The notes under the pieces are model-generated. The model ran no database searches. It had not been told where the DNA came from and saw nothing but the letters and a program-made list of their open reading frames with translations. Shown here piece after piece: positions 42,460 through 52,506 of a stretch of 64,000 bases of DNA; position 1 is the stretch's first letter; each line of letters begins with the position of its first letter. Made by a program: the position numbers and the translations under genes. Location: positions 2,790,001 to 2,854,000 of the forward strand of contig NZ_CP121463.1 of the NCBI RefSeq assembly GCF_029690065.1. Reading direction: 5' to 3'. Source of the stretch: Arthrobacter sp. Y-9. Its GTDB lineage: Bacteria > Actinomycetota > Actinomycetes > Actinomycetales > Micrococcaceae.

Positions 42460-43544
42460 CAGTACCTCACCCGGGGGTCGATGATGGCGGCCACGATGTC
42501 CACCACGAAGTTGGTCACGGCCACGATCACGGCGAGCAGCATCACGATGCCCTGCACGGCCACGAAGTCACGGGCGGTCAGGTACTGCGCCAGCTGGTAG
42601 CCCAGGCCCTTCCACTCGAACGTCGTCTCCGTGAGGACCGCGCCGCCGAGCATCATGGCGATCTGAAGGCCCATCACGGTGATGATCGGGATCAGCGCGG
42701 GCTTGTAGGCGTGCTTGGTGACGAGCCGGAACTCGCTCACACCGCGGGACCGCCCGGCCTCCACGTAGTCCTTCCCGAGTGTGCCGATCAGGTTGGTGCG
42801 GACCAGCCGCAGGAAGATGCCCGCTGTCAGCAGGCCGAGAGCGACGGCGGGGAGGATCGCGTGCTTGACCACGTCACCGAAAGCGTCGAGGTTCCCACTG
42901 CGCAGGGCGTCCAGCCAGTAGATCCCGGTGGGGGCCGCGAGCTGGCTCATGGCCAGTTCCGTCGTGGTGGACGCGCGCCCGGAGACCGGCAGCCAGCCGA
43001 GTGCCACGGAGAAGGTGAGCTTGAGCAGCAGGCCCGCGAAGAACACGGGGGTGGCGTAGCCCAGGATGGCGAAGAAGCGCAGGATGGCGTCCGGCGCCTT
43101 GTCCCGTTTGTGGGCGGCGATCATACCGAGCGGGATACCGATCAGCAGGGCCACCACCAGGGCGTTGAAGGTGAGTTCGAGGGTCGCGGTGCCGAAGGTC
43201 GCGAGCATCTCCGCGACGGGCCGGCGGTCCGAGATGGTGGTGCCGAAGTTACCCGTGGCGATCTGGCCGAGGTATTCGAAGTACTGGACGAGGATGGGCC
43301 GGTCGTAACCGGCCTCGTGGATCCTGGCGTCGAGCTGGTCCTGCGGCAGGCGTCCGCCCAGTGCCGCGGTGATGGGGTCGCCGGTGACCCGCATGAGGAA
43401 GAAGACCAGGGTGACCAGGATGAAGATCGTGGGGAAGATGAGCAGGAAGCGGACCAGGATGTACCGGCCCACTCCCCCGCTGCTCCGGGGGGAGACAGCG
43501 GGGCTGAGCGCCTCGGGGGACTCAGCTTCGATGATGGAAGACAT
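42459..43544 (-). CDS. Peptide ABC transporter permease (DppB type)
   Basis: The 361-residue permease has an N-terminal charged tail and a first helix (about 30-50) of the OppB/DppB layout. A long extracytoplasmic loop (HEAGYDRPILVQYFEYLGQI) is typical of DppB. Five further helices and the coupling segment EAGRSRGVSEFRLVTKHAYK follow. It is the first of the two channel subunits. It begins 131 bases after the dppA-like gene; a hairpin in that gap probably lowers its expression relative to the binding protein. Confidence 0.93.
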   Translation of the reverse strand: MSSIIEAESPEALSPAVSPRSSGGVGRYILVRFLLIFPTIFILVTLVFFLMRVTGDPITAALGGRLPQDQLDARIHEAGYDRPILVQYFEYLGQIATGNFGTTISDRRPVAEMLATFGTATLELTFNALVVALLIGIPLGMIAAHKRDKAPDAILRFFAILGYATPVFFAGLLLKLTFSVALGWLPVSGRASTTTELAMSQLAAPTGIYWLDALRSGNLDAFGDVVKHAILPAVALGLLTAGIFLRLVRTNLIGTLGKDYVEAGRSRGVSEFRLVTKHAYKPALIPIITVMGLQIAMMLGGAVLTETTFEWKGLGYQLAQYLTARDFVAVQGIVMLLAVIVAVTNFVVDIVAAIIDPRVRY

Positions 43545-43630
43545 GGGGAACCTTGCGTCGAGATGTGCGTGACCGTGCCGGGGACAGCAGCCCCGGCCAC
43601 CGGGCGGCGGTCAGAGGCTGACAGCCGAAA

Positions 43631-43670
43631 CGGCAGAAGGCCGGGAATGAAGCTTCCCGGCCCCCTGCCG
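43631..43670 (-). terminator. Intra-operon hairpin between the binding protein and permease genes
   Basis: GGCCGGGAA (43639-43647) pairs with TTCCCGGCC (43654-43662). The outer CGGCAG and CTGCCG extend the stem. It lies just after the substrate-binding-protein stop, the usual place for partial termination or mRNA protection. Confidence 0.7.
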
Positions 43671-43675
43671 TCGTG

Positions 43676-45304
43676 TTACTTGGAAACGCTGCCGAGCCGG
43701 AACTTGAAGGAAGCGTCCAGCGTGCTGTCCACGCCCTTGACGTTCACACCGGACACGGCCACCTGAGCGCCCTGGAGGAGCGGCAGGGTGGAGATGTCCT
43801 GAGCCAGCAGCTTCTGGACATCCTGGATGTCCTTCTCGCGCTGGGTCTTGTCCTTCTCGGTGAGCTGCTTCGCGATGAGCTTGTCCACCTCGGGGTTCGA
43901 GTAGTGGTTGTTCATGAAGCCGCCCTTGGGGAAGAACGGGGTGAGGTAGTTGTCCGGGTCGGAGAAGTCCGGGAACCAGCCGAGCTGGTAGACCGGGTAC
44001 GCGTCAGCCTTGGAGGCCTTGTTGTAGGTGACCCACTCGGCGGACTGCAGGTCCACCTTGAACAGGCCCGACTTCTCGAGCTGGTCCTTGACCATGGCGT
44101 ACTCGTCGCCGGAGGACTTGCCGTAGTGATCCGGGTTGTACTCGAGCTTCAGATCCACCGGGGTGGCGACGCCGGCATCGGCGAGAGCCTTCTTGGCCTT
44201 GTCAGCATCCGGCTTGCCATCGGTGCCGTACAGGTCCTTGAAGGAGGTGTTGGCTCCCAGGAAACCGCTCGGCACGTTCGAGAACAGCGGGAGATACGTG
44301 CCCTTGTAGACCTGGTCCGCGATCGCCTGGCGGTCCACCAGGTTGGCGACGGCCTGGCGCACGGCCTGGGCCTTCTTCGGGTCCGCGCCCTGAGCCTTGG
44401 CACCGAACGGCATGGTGTCGTAGTTGAAGACCACGTAGCGCATCTCGCCACCGGGGCCGACGTGCACCTTGAGCTTGGAGTCCTTCTTGAGGTCATCGAT
44501 GTCCGTGGCGCTGAGGCTGCGGTTGGCCACGTCGATGGCGCCCTGCTGGATCTCGAGCTTCATGTTGCTCTGGTCCGTGTAGTACTTGACCGTTGCGCCG
44601 CTGTTGGCGGGAGCGCCGAGCAGGCCCTTGTAGTCGGCGTACGGCTTGAAGCTGACCAGGGTGTTCTTGTTGTACGAATCGATCACGTACTGACCGGCGA
44701 ACGCCTTGCCCTTGACGATGTCCTCATCGGAGAGCAGCTTGTCCGCGGGGAACACCTCGTCATCGACGATCGGGCCGGCCGGGCTGGACAGGATCTGAGC
44801 GAAGGTCTGGTCATTCGCCTGCTTGAGGGTGAACACCACGGTGGTGGCGTCCGGGGCCGCGATCGAGGCGATGTTGCCGAGGAGGCTGGCGGGACCGTTG
44901 GGGTCGTTGATCTTGATCTGACGGTCGAAGCTGAACTTCACATCCTTGGAATCCAGGGTGTGGCCGTTCGCCCACTTGAGGCCGGACTTCAGCTTGACGG
45001 TGAACTGGGTGGGGCTGGTGAATTCGGCGGACTCCGCGATGTCCGGCTGAGGCTCGGCACTGCCGGGCTTGGAGTTCATGAGGAACGGGAACACCTGGTT
45101 CATCAGCATGAAGGAGCCGTTGTCGTAGGAACCTGCGGGATCCAGTGCGGTGACCTTGTCGGTGGTGCCGTAGGCGATGGTGGTCCCACCACTGCCTCCG
45201 GTGGAGGTCCCCCCGCCGGACGGGCCGGTGCAGGCCGTCAACGCCAGGGCGGAAACCCCGGCCAGTGCGATAACACTGCGCAGGGCGATCTTGTTCGTTG
45301 CCAT
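43676..45304 (-). CDS. Peptide ABC transporter substrate-binding lipoprotein (DppA/OppA type)
   Basis: This 542-residue lipoprotein has the signal and lipobox LALTAC (Cys25). A Gly/Ser linker and the SBP_bac_5 fold follow: TVKLKSGLKWANGHTLDSKD near 105-125, RQAVANLVDRQAIADQVYKG mid-protein, and the C-terminal LGWFPDFSDPDNYL. It is the extracytoplasmic receptor that delivers peptides to the permease. AAGGAAG lies 8 bases before ATG 45304. It heads the operon dppA-dppB-dppC-dppDF. Confidence 0.95.
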   Translation of the reverse strand: MATNKIALRSVIALAGVSALALTACTGPSGGGTSTGGSGGTTIAYGTTDKVTALDPAGSYDNGSFMLMNQVFPFLMNSKPGSAEPQPDIAESAEFTSPTQFTVKLKSGLKWANGHTLDSKDVKFSFDRQIKINDPNGPASLLGNIASIAAPDATTVVFTLKQANDQTFAQILSSPAGPIVDDEVFPADKLLSDEDIVKGKAFAGQYVIDSYNKNTLVSFKPYADYKGLLGAPANSGATVKYYTDQSNMKLEIQQGAIDVANRSLSATDIDDLKKDSKLKVHVGPGGEMRYVVFNYDTMPFGAKAQGADPKKAQAVRQAVANLVDRQAIADQVYKGTYLPLFSNVPSGFLGANTSFKDLYGTDGKPDADKAKKALADAGVATPVDLKLEYNPDHYGKSSGDEYAMVKDQLEKSGLFKVDLQSAEWVTYNKASKADAYPVYQLGWFPDFSDPDNYLTPFFPKGGFMNNHYSNPEVDKLIAKQLTEKDKTQREKDIQDVQKLLAQDISTLPLLQGAQVAVSGVNVKGVDSTLDASFKFRLGSVSK

Positions 45305-45375
45305 CGGAGAACTTCCTTGTCAGTCTTCCAGCGCGTGGGAACACACGCTCGCCGGCCCGGGCCACATCTGAAAGA

Positions 45376-45431
45376 AGTGTTGCCAGTTCAGGCCAGACGC
45401 AACACTAGCGAATGTGATGCGCAGCACACAA
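45376..45431 (-). promoter_or_regulatory. Promoter and operator candidate of the dpp operon
   Basis: On the minus strand, TTGTGT (45431-45426) and TAGTGT (45407-45402) are spaced by 18 bases. An inverted repeat AGTGTTGC (45376-45383) / GCAACACT (45399-45406) overlaps the -10 and start. This position would let a regulator block initiation. Confidence 0.5.
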
Positions 45432-45538
45432 CACCTGTTTACCAAAGTGTGATGCGGCGAGGCCGAACCGGACGACGGCGACGCACCTGTTCCGCCGCAC
45501 GGAACCGGTGCCTTCCGGGTTGCGCTCCTCCTCTCCTC

Positions 45539-45608
45539 ATCGACTGCTCCACAGGGTTCCCTTTTCGCCGGAATCCGGGGCGGAATCGCATCGTAGGGAG
45601 CAGTCGAT
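45539..45608. repeat. 70-bp palindromic repeat, copy 1
   Basis: ATCGACTGCTCC (45539-45550) and GGAGCAGTCGAT (45597-45608) are perfect terminal arms. The interior shares the pattern CAnAGGnTnCCnTTTTC and GCATCGTA with copy 2 at 47736-47805, in the same orientation. The two copies bracket the DUF5107 gene. Confidence 0.85.
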
Positions 45609-45758
45609 CGAGGGTGGGGGTTCCGGTGTTCATTGCTGACCGCTTGGACCCGCCGCCCTGGACCGTCCCGCGCGGCCCCGCGAGAATCAGCGGTGAGCGC
45701 GGCGCCGTGACGGGTCGCCCGCCCGAGCACACCGCCGTCGTCGTCTCCGGGAGTTCCC

Positions 45759-47723
45759 ATGGCCAGTATCACCGCCTCCTCACGCCGCCTGAAAGTCGCC
45801 CCGCTGGGTCCGGACGGCACGTTGCCGCTTCTCGGCCCATTGCCCGAGACGCCGTATGATCCTGCGTCGGGCGCGGCGGCGGGGCTCGGGGACATCGAGT
45901 ACGGATACCCGCCGAGCCTGCATCCCTACACACCGCAGGACGGGTACGGACGGACGCTGGTGGAGCAGGACGTGCGGACGGTCGTGCTGGAGAACGAACT
46001 GCTCCGCGCCGTGTTCCTGCCCGGCTGGGGCGGGCGGCTCTGGGAGCTGTTCGACAAGAGGAGTGGCAAGCAGCTCCTCCACACCCCCGGCACCCTGCAG
46101 CTGGCGAACTTCGCGCTGCGGAACGCCTGGTTCGCCGGCGGGATCGAATGGAACATCGGCACGCGGGGCCACTCGCCCACCACGTGCGCTCCGCTGCATC
46201 ACGGGATCGTGCGCGGGCCGGATGGGCAGGACGTGCTGCGTTTCTGGGAGTACGAACGTCTGCGGGGCGTCGTGTTCCAGGTGGACGCGTGGCTGCCCGA
46301 GGACTCGCCCGTCCTGTTCGTCTCGGTGCGGATCAGCAACCCCCAGGACCACGACGTGCCGATGTACTGGTGGTCGAACGCGGCGGTGCCCCAGACCCCG
46401 GGGAGCCGGGTCCTGGCCCCTGCGGCCACGGCGTACTCGAGTGACTATTCGAGCATCACGGTCGTGGATCCCAGCCGCTACGAGGGCCGCGACTGCACGT
46501 GGCCGGCCCGGAACCGGCACGCCAACGACTTCTTCTTCGATGTCCCGGAGGCGGCGCGGAAGTGGGTGCTGACGGCGGACGACGACGGCGACGGCCTCGC
46601 CATGCTCTCGACCGACCGGCTGAGGGGCCGCAAGCTCTTCGTCTGGGGCACGAGCGAAGGCGGCCGCCACTGGCAGCGCTGGCTGACTCCGGACGGTGGG
46701 GAGTACGCGGAGATCCAGGCGGGGCTGGCACAGACGCAGTTCCAGCAACTCCCCCTCCCTGCAGGCGGGTCGTGGACCTGGACCGAGGCGTATGGGAACG
46801 CCGCCGTGGACCCAGCCTTGGCGCACGCGGAGGACTGGTCCACGGCCGTGGCGCACGCAGGCGAACGGGTCAACGCCCTCCTGGACCGCGCGGGACTCGA
46901 CGAGGCGCACCGGGCCGCCGAATCGCGGATGGACCTCCCGGTGCAGGAGATCCTCGGCCACGGGCAGGGCTGGGGCGCTCTCGAGGCGGACGTGCGCCAG
47001 AAGTCCGGGCTCCCGTCGTTCCCGGCGGGCACCCCGTTCCCCGAGACTTCGCTGGGCGCCGAGCAGGAACCGTGGCTCGCGCTGCTCCGCGACGGCACGT
47101 TCCCCGGAGCCACCACGCAGCCGGCCGGGCCGTTGTGGGAGGAACGGCTCGCGGCGCTGGCGGGCGATCCGGCGGCCCTGCTGCAGCGTGCCTTCATGGC
47201 GCATGGCGCGGGTCGGGTGGAGGAGGCCCAGGCGTTGTATCTGGAGGCGCTGGCTCCGGCGACGAGGGGGCTCTCCGCCCGCGACACCGCCCTGGCCCAC
47301 CGCGGCCTCGCCCTGATAGCGCGGGGGCGGGCCGGCGTCGTCGGCGATGTCAGCGGAGAGGAAGAGGCGCGCCGCGAGACCGTGGCTCGTTACCGCACGG
47401 CGTGCGCCCTCGCGCCCGACGACCGGCGGCTGCTCGCCGAAGCGCTGGACGCGGTTCTTGCGGCGGGCGAGCCGGAGGAGGCGCTCGCGCTGCTGTCGGG
47501 GGTGCCGTGCGAGGACCCGACAGCGTTCTTCCACGGCCGCCTGCTGCTCCTGAGGGCCCGGGCGCTGCACGCGCTGGGCCGGACGCAGGAGGTGGCCGAG
47601 CTCCTGAAGGCCGGCATCGAAGTCCCGGACCTCCGAGAGGGCGTGAATGTGCTGCGGGAGCTCTGGGAGTCGTCCGTTCCCGGAGAACCGCTCCCCGTGG
47701 AGTACGACTTCACGATGACCTGA
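45759..47723 (+). CDS. DUF5107 domain protein with TPR-like C-terminus
   Basis: The 654-residue protein begins with a DUF5107 beta-sandwich region (about 40-350). It contains LPGWGGRLWELFDKRSGKQL and a short aromatic-rich run (WFAGGIEWNIGTRGHSPTT) resembling galactose-mutarotase-like folds. The C-terminal 250 residues are helical with TPR-like spacing (AQALYLEALAPATRGL; ALDAVLAAGEPEEALALLSG). There is no signal peptide, so it is cytoplasmic. DUF5107 proteins occur in carbohydrate-use loci, but the function is not established. GGGAG precedes ATG 45759. It is a single gene flanked on both sides by copies of a 70-bp palindromic repeat. Confidence 0.87.
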   Translation: MASITASSRRLKVAPLGPDGTLPLLGPLPETPYDPASGAAAGLGDIEYGYPPSLHPYTPQDGYGRTLVEQDVRTVVLENELLRAVFLPGWGGRLWELFDKRSGKQLLHTPGTLQLANFALRNAWFAGGIEWNIGTRGHSPTTCAPLHHGIVRGPDGQDVLRFWEYERLRGVVFQVDAWLPEDSPVLFVSVRISNPQDHDVPMYWWSNAAVPQTPGSRVLAPAATAYSSDYSSITVVDPSRYEGRDCTWPARNRHANDFFFDVPEAARKWVLTADDDGDGLAMLSTDRLRGRKLFVWGTSEGGRHWQRWLTPDGGEYAEIQAGLAQTQFQQLPLPAGGSWTWTEAYGNAAVDPALAHAEDWSTAVAHAGERVNALLDRAGLDEAHRAAESRMDLPVQEILGHGQGWGALEADVRQKSGLPSFPAGTPFPETSLGAEQEPWLALLRDGTFPGATTQPAGPLWEERLAALAGDPAALLQRAFMAHGAGRVEEAQALYLEALAPATRGLSARDTALAHRGLALIARGRAGVVGDVSGEEEARRETVARYRTACALAPDDRRLLAEALDAVLAAGEPEEALALLSGVPCEDPTAFFHGRLLLLRARALHALGRTQEVAELLKAGIEVPDLREGVNVLRELWESSVPGEPLPVEYDFTMT

Positions 47724-47735
47724 GCCGGTCTTCAG

Positions 47736-47805
47736 ATCGACTGCTCCATAGGATACCGTTTTCTTCCGGAAATTCGTGACTTCGGCATCGTATGGAGCAG
47801 TCGAT
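47736..47805. repeat. 70-bp palindromic repeat, copy 2
   Basis: ATCGACTGCTCCATA (47736-47750) pairs perfectly with TATGGAGCAGTCGAT (47791-47805). The centre contains TTCCGGAA. It lies 13 bases after the DUF5107 stop and may also end its transcription. Confidence 0.85.
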
Positions 47806-47827
47806 GGGGGGTGAGACGGGAACGCAG

Positions 47828-47861
47828 AAGGCCCCCGGAACTTTGACGTTCCGGGGGCCTT
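47828..47861 (-). terminator. Terminator downstream of the tRNA genes
   Basis: Perfect 14-bp stem: AAGGCCCCCGGAAC (47828-47841) with its complement (47848-47861) around a 6-base loop. It lies 7 bases from the 3' end of tRNA-Met. Confidence 0.85.
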
Positions 47862-47867
47862 TCTCGG

Positions 47868-47941
47868 TAGCGGCGCCGGGACTCGATCCCGGGACCTCAC
47901 GATTATGAGTCGTGCGCTCTAACCAGCTGAGCTACGCCGCC
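47868..47941 (-). tRNA. tRNA-Met (CAU)
   Basis: This is a complete 74-base cloverleaf on the minus strand: acceptor GGCGGCG paired with CGCCGCT (first pair G-U), D-arm with AGCTCAGCTGGTTAGAGC, anticodon loop CTCATAA with anticodon CAU, and T-arm with GGGATCGAGTCCC. CCA is not encoded. A CAU anticodon can also be tRNA-Ile2, but the body matches actinobacterial elongator tRNA-Met. Confidence 0.93.
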
Positions 47942-48003
47942 ACGGATGAGTAAAGCCCATGCCAAGCCGGTCAAAACCGCCTTGACACAGGCCACTCATC
48001 CAG

Positions 48004-48075
48004 AGCCCCCTGCCGGAATCGATCCGGCGACCTCGTTCTTACCAAGAACGCGCTCTACCACTGAGCTAAGGGGGC
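48004..48075 (-). tRNA. tRNA-Thr (GGU)
   Basis: This is a 72-base cloverleaf on the minus strand with acceptor GCCCCCT paired with AGGGGGC, D-arm TAGCTCAGTGGTAGAGC, anticodon loop CTTGGTAAG with anticodon GGU, and T-arm CCGGATCGATTCCGG. The gene lies 62 bases upstream of tRNA-Met on the same strand; CCA is not encoded. Confidence 0.94.
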
Positions 48076-48195
48076 AACGAAGAAATACTTTACCGGATCC
48101 GGGGCCGCGCGCCAAATCGAGAGTGCACCCACGCCCCGTCTTTGACGCAGATCACATCCGCCCAGCTCATCGGCCCTTTGCGGCGCTCTTTCGAC

Positions 48196-48608
48196 TCAGT
48201 CGGGAAGCGTCAGGACCTGCCCGGGAAACAGCGATCCCGGGTTCGGCACGAACCACGCGTTCAGCGCCGCCAGCTCGCCCGCGTCGACACCCCAGCGCGC
48301 TGCAATCGACTCCAGGGTCTCCCCCTCGTCCACCGTCACCTCCCGCGGCCTCTCCGGCACGACGACGGCGGCCAGCACCTCCGTCTCCCCGGGCGCCTCG
48401 TCGGGGCTCCCGGCGTCGTCGGGGCCCAGTACCGCGACGTGCGCCCCGACGCCCTCGCCCGGCTCAGCACTGGTCTGCTCGCCGTCGATCGGCTCAGCAC
48501 CCGCCGGCACCGCGTCGACGGGAGCATCCTCCCGGTGGGCCGGACCATGCCCTGAATGCGCCGAAGAGGCGCCCACCCCAGGGGTGAACGCCTCTTCAGA
48601 GACGTTTT

Positions 48609-48615
<7 letters not shown>
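48196..48615 (-). CDS. LysM domain protein
   Basis: The frame encodes up to 139 residues. The first 88 are acidic and rich in Ala, Gly, Glu and Pro, without signal peptide or helix. The last 48 form one LysM domain (VTVDEGETLESIAARWGVD through FPGQVLTLPD). The start is uncertain: GTG 48615 overlaps the helicase stop by 7 bases and could be coupled, but the helicase terminator hairpin lies inside this frame. A later GTG may be used. LysM binds peptidoglycan or chitin; without an export signal the role is unclear. Confidence 0.55.
48563..48597 (-). terminator. Helicase terminator
   Basis: GAAGAGGCG (48563-48571) pairs with CGCCTCTTC (48589-48597). An inner CACCCC/GGGGTG stem completes the hairpin, 12 bases after the helicase stop. 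Its location inside the LysM frame makes that frame's 5' end doubtful. Confidence 0.6.
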
Positions 48616-50819
<2,204 letters not shown>

Positions 50820-51127
50820 GGTGGAGGAACCTCATTCATTCCAGCCGGGCGGGCGCACACACAGTCAAGGGCGGCCGCCAGTACGGGCATCGGAGCCGGT
50901 TGACCCGATGCTCGGAAACCCAGCGCTCTTGCAATCCCATGGCCAGGCATCCCACTGCATCCCTGTCGCTCTCTCAGCGAGTTCTGCGCAGTGCTTTCTT
51001 CCGAGCCTCTACGTGCTCAGCCGGCCGTTCCATGAATTGCCCACACACCCTGTGGACCCCTTGTTCAACCTGTCCTGCCTCAAAAATTGGGCAGGATGAA
51101 TGGAAAACCGGATTGGGGGATGTCTCC

Positions 51128-51133
51128 ATCATA
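51128..51133 (-). promoter_or_regulatory. Candidate -10 box of the helicase gene
   Basis: TATGAT on the minus strand is a near-consensus -10 hexamer. The corresponding -35 region (GGCGTC) is weak. Use of this site would give a leader of about 300 bases. Confidence 0.4.
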
Positions 51134-51239
51134 CGGGACGCCACCGGGGCGACGCCAGACGCCGGCGGCAGCTCGCGGTGTTAGCTTGGCCACAGCGGGG
51201 CGTGCGGCGCCGTCATCGGCGTGTGGTTGCTCCCACCGA

Positions 51240-51300
51240 GTTGTGTGCTCAGTTGTTGCGGGTTCCGAGGCGAAACACCCGCAACAACTGAGCACACAAC
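51240..51300. repeat. 24-bp palindromic repeat, copy 1
   Basis: The left arm (51240-51263, starting GTTGTGTGCTCAG) and right arm (51277-51300) are perfectly complementary around a 13-base loop. The same arm sequence recurs at 62700-62762 with a different loop. It lies 43 bases beyond the MOSC stop, where it may act as a terminator. Confidence 0.9.
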
Positions 51301-51342
51301 GAACGCGACTCAGAAGCGCAGCTCAGAAGTCAGCGGCGCAAG

Positions 51343-51999
51343 TCAGCGGCCGAGGCGCTTCTCCAGCTTCTCGAACTTCACGTGGTACTCGTCCTGCAGC
51401 ACGATGTGGCCGTCCGCCTCGGCGTCCCGCAGGGCGTCGATCATCTCCAGCGTCGGCTCGCTGAACCACTGCCCCACGGTGATGCCGTGGTCCGGGACAT
51501 AGACGCGGTGGACATGATCGCCCTCGCGGATGTCGCCGGTCTTGATGACCCGGAGGTAGCAGCCCACCCGGCCCTCCTGCGTGAAGCGGCGGACCCAGGC
51601 CGCCTCCTCCACACGGCGCTGGAACGTCGCGCACGGGACGCGCGGCGACGTCACTTCGAGTTCGACGTCGGTGCCGATCCTCCAGCGCTCCCCGATCACG
51701 GCCTGCGTGGTGGCGATGCCCGCGAGGCGCAGGTTCTCCCCGAAGTACCCGGCGGGGACATTGCGAGCCAGCTCCGCGGCCCAGTGGTCCGCGTCCTCTT
51801 GGGAGTAGGCGTAGACCGCCTGGTCGAACCCGCCGTGGTTGGCGCGGTCCGCCTGGATGTCGCCGTGCAGGCCGAGCCGGTGCACGGTGACGGGGCCCTC
51901 GACGGGTCGCTTGTCGATGGCGGTGACCCCCACCCGGCCCTCGGGGTCGGGACGGAGTTCGTGGACGCGGCACACGGCCAGGACGGTTCCGGGATGCAT
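51343..51999 (-). CDS. MOSC domain protein (YiiM-like)
   Basis: This 218-residue protein has a MOSC domain (about 30-165): HRLGLHGDIQADRANHGGFD and YFGENLRLAGI near the middle, and the conserved cysteine in TSPRVPCATFQRRV. A C-terminal helical extension (about 175-218) matches YiiM-type proteins. These use molybdenum cofactor to handle N-hydroxylated compounds or carry sulfur. ATG 51999 has a TAGGCT box at -12 to -7 and no ribosome site. Confidence 0.9.
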   Translation of the reverse strand: MHPGTVLAVCRVHELRPDPEGRVGVTAIDKRPVEGPVTVHRLGLHGDIQADRANHGGFDQAVYAYSQEDADHWAAELARNVPAGYFGENLRLAGIATTQAVIGERWRIGTDVELEVTSPRVPCATFQRRVEEAAWVRRFTQEGRVGCYLRVIKTGDIREGDHVHRVYVPDHGITVGQWFSEPTLEMIDALRDAEADGHIVLQDEYHVKFEKLEKRLGR

Positions 52000-52005
52000 G
52001 CGACC

Positions 52006-52011
52006 AGCCTA
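52006..52011 (-). promoter_or_regulatory. Leaderless -10 box of the MOSC gene
   Basis: TAGGCT (minus strand) occupies -12 to -7 relative to ATG 51999. Confidence 0.62.
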
Positions 52012-52071
52012 CTAAAGCCCCTGTCACCCCGGAACGGCCCGTTTCGACTCGCCGCCCCCGGGAGTCCGGAC

Positions 52072-52077
52072 TACCGT
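52072..52077 (+). promoter_or_regulatory. Leaderless -10 box of the GNAT gene
   Basis: TACCGT occupies -12 to -7 relative to ATG 52084, without a convincing ribosome-binding site. Confidence 0.55.
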
Positions 52078-52083
52078 GAGGCC

Positions 52084-52497
52084 ATGGACTCCGCCTACCG
52101 TTTCTCCGCCCGGCTCGATGACATGGACCGTGAGCAGGTGCACCGCTGGCTCAGCGAACAGTCCTACTGGGCGCAGGGACGGCCGCGGCCGAGGCAGGAC
52201 GCCGCCATGGATTCGTCCCGGAACTACGGGGTGTTCGACCGGTCCACGGGCCGGCAGGTGGCCTACGCCCGGGTGGTCACCGACGCGGTGACCTTCGCGT
52301 GGCTCTGCGATGTCTTCGTGGATCCCGCGGTCCGCGGGCAGGGCGTCGGCAAGGACCTGATCGGCGGAGTGATCGCCGACCTCGAGCCGCTGGGCCTGCG
52401 GCGCGTGCTCCTGGCGACCGCCGACGCGCACGGACTCTACGAGCAGTACGGTTTCGGGCCGCTGGATGACCCCTCCCGCTTCATGGTGAAGGCCTGA
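52084..52497 (+). CDS. GNAT family N-acetyltransferase
   Basis: This 137-residue single GNAT domain has LCDVFVDPAVRGQGVGKDLI, the acetyl-CoA-binding R/Q-x-x-G-x-G loop, and the late YEQYGFGPLDDPSRFM. Such small proteins acetylate amines of metabolites, antibiotics or proteins; the substrate cannot be told. The gene lies divergent from the MOSC gene (84 bp between starts) and convergent with the kdpE-like gene, with only 9 bases between the stops. Confidence 0.9.
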   Translation: MDSAYRFSARLDDMDREQVHRWLSEQSYWAQGRPRPRQDAAMDSSRNYGVFDRSTGRQVAYARVVTDAVTFAWLCDVFVDPAVRGQGVGKDLIGGVIADLEPLGLRRVLLATADAHGLYEQYGFGPLDDPSRFMVKA

Positions 52498-52506
52498 CCT
52501 GCGTCC

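Larger units (their letters stand above)
45305..45758. other. Divergent region between dppA-like gene and DUF5107 gene
   Basis: There is no coding frame that I can support in these 454 bases. From left to right they hold the dppA leader, the dppA-like promoter and palindrome (45376-45431), copy 1 of the 70-bp repeat (45539-45608), and about 150 bases before ATG 45759 with a GGGAG ribosome site at the end. Confidence 0.7.
50820..51342. other. Helicase leader region and palindromic repeat copy 1
   Basis: There is no supportable gene in these 523 bases. On the minus strand, a TATGAT -10 box lies at 51133-51128, giving a predicted untranslated leader of about 300 bases before the helicase GTG, including the hairpin TCCTGCC/GGCAGGA (51073-51096). 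The right part holds the 24-bp-armed palindrome (51240-51300) and the end of the MOSC gene region. Confidence 0.55.

Noticed and set aside
43673-45859. A 728-codon plus-strand frame opposite the peptide-binding protein
   Set aside because: Mirror of the lipoprotein gene, whose lipobox and SBP domain are clear.
45539-47805. Insertion sequence made of the 70-bp repeats and DUF5107 gene
   Set aside because: No transposase, no target duplication visible and the gene is a long cytoplasmic protein. Kept only as a finding.
47868-47941. tRNA-Ile2 with lysidine-modified CAU
   Set aside because: The stems match actinobacterial elongator tRNA-Met, and the G-U first pair is the same as in the mycobacterial Met tRNA.
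47868-48075. Integration site of a genomic island at the tRNA genes
   Set aside because: No integrase, no repeated tRNA 3' end and ordinary genes on both sides.
51240-51300. CRISPR repeat
   Set aside because: A single palindrome without an array of regularly spaced copies.
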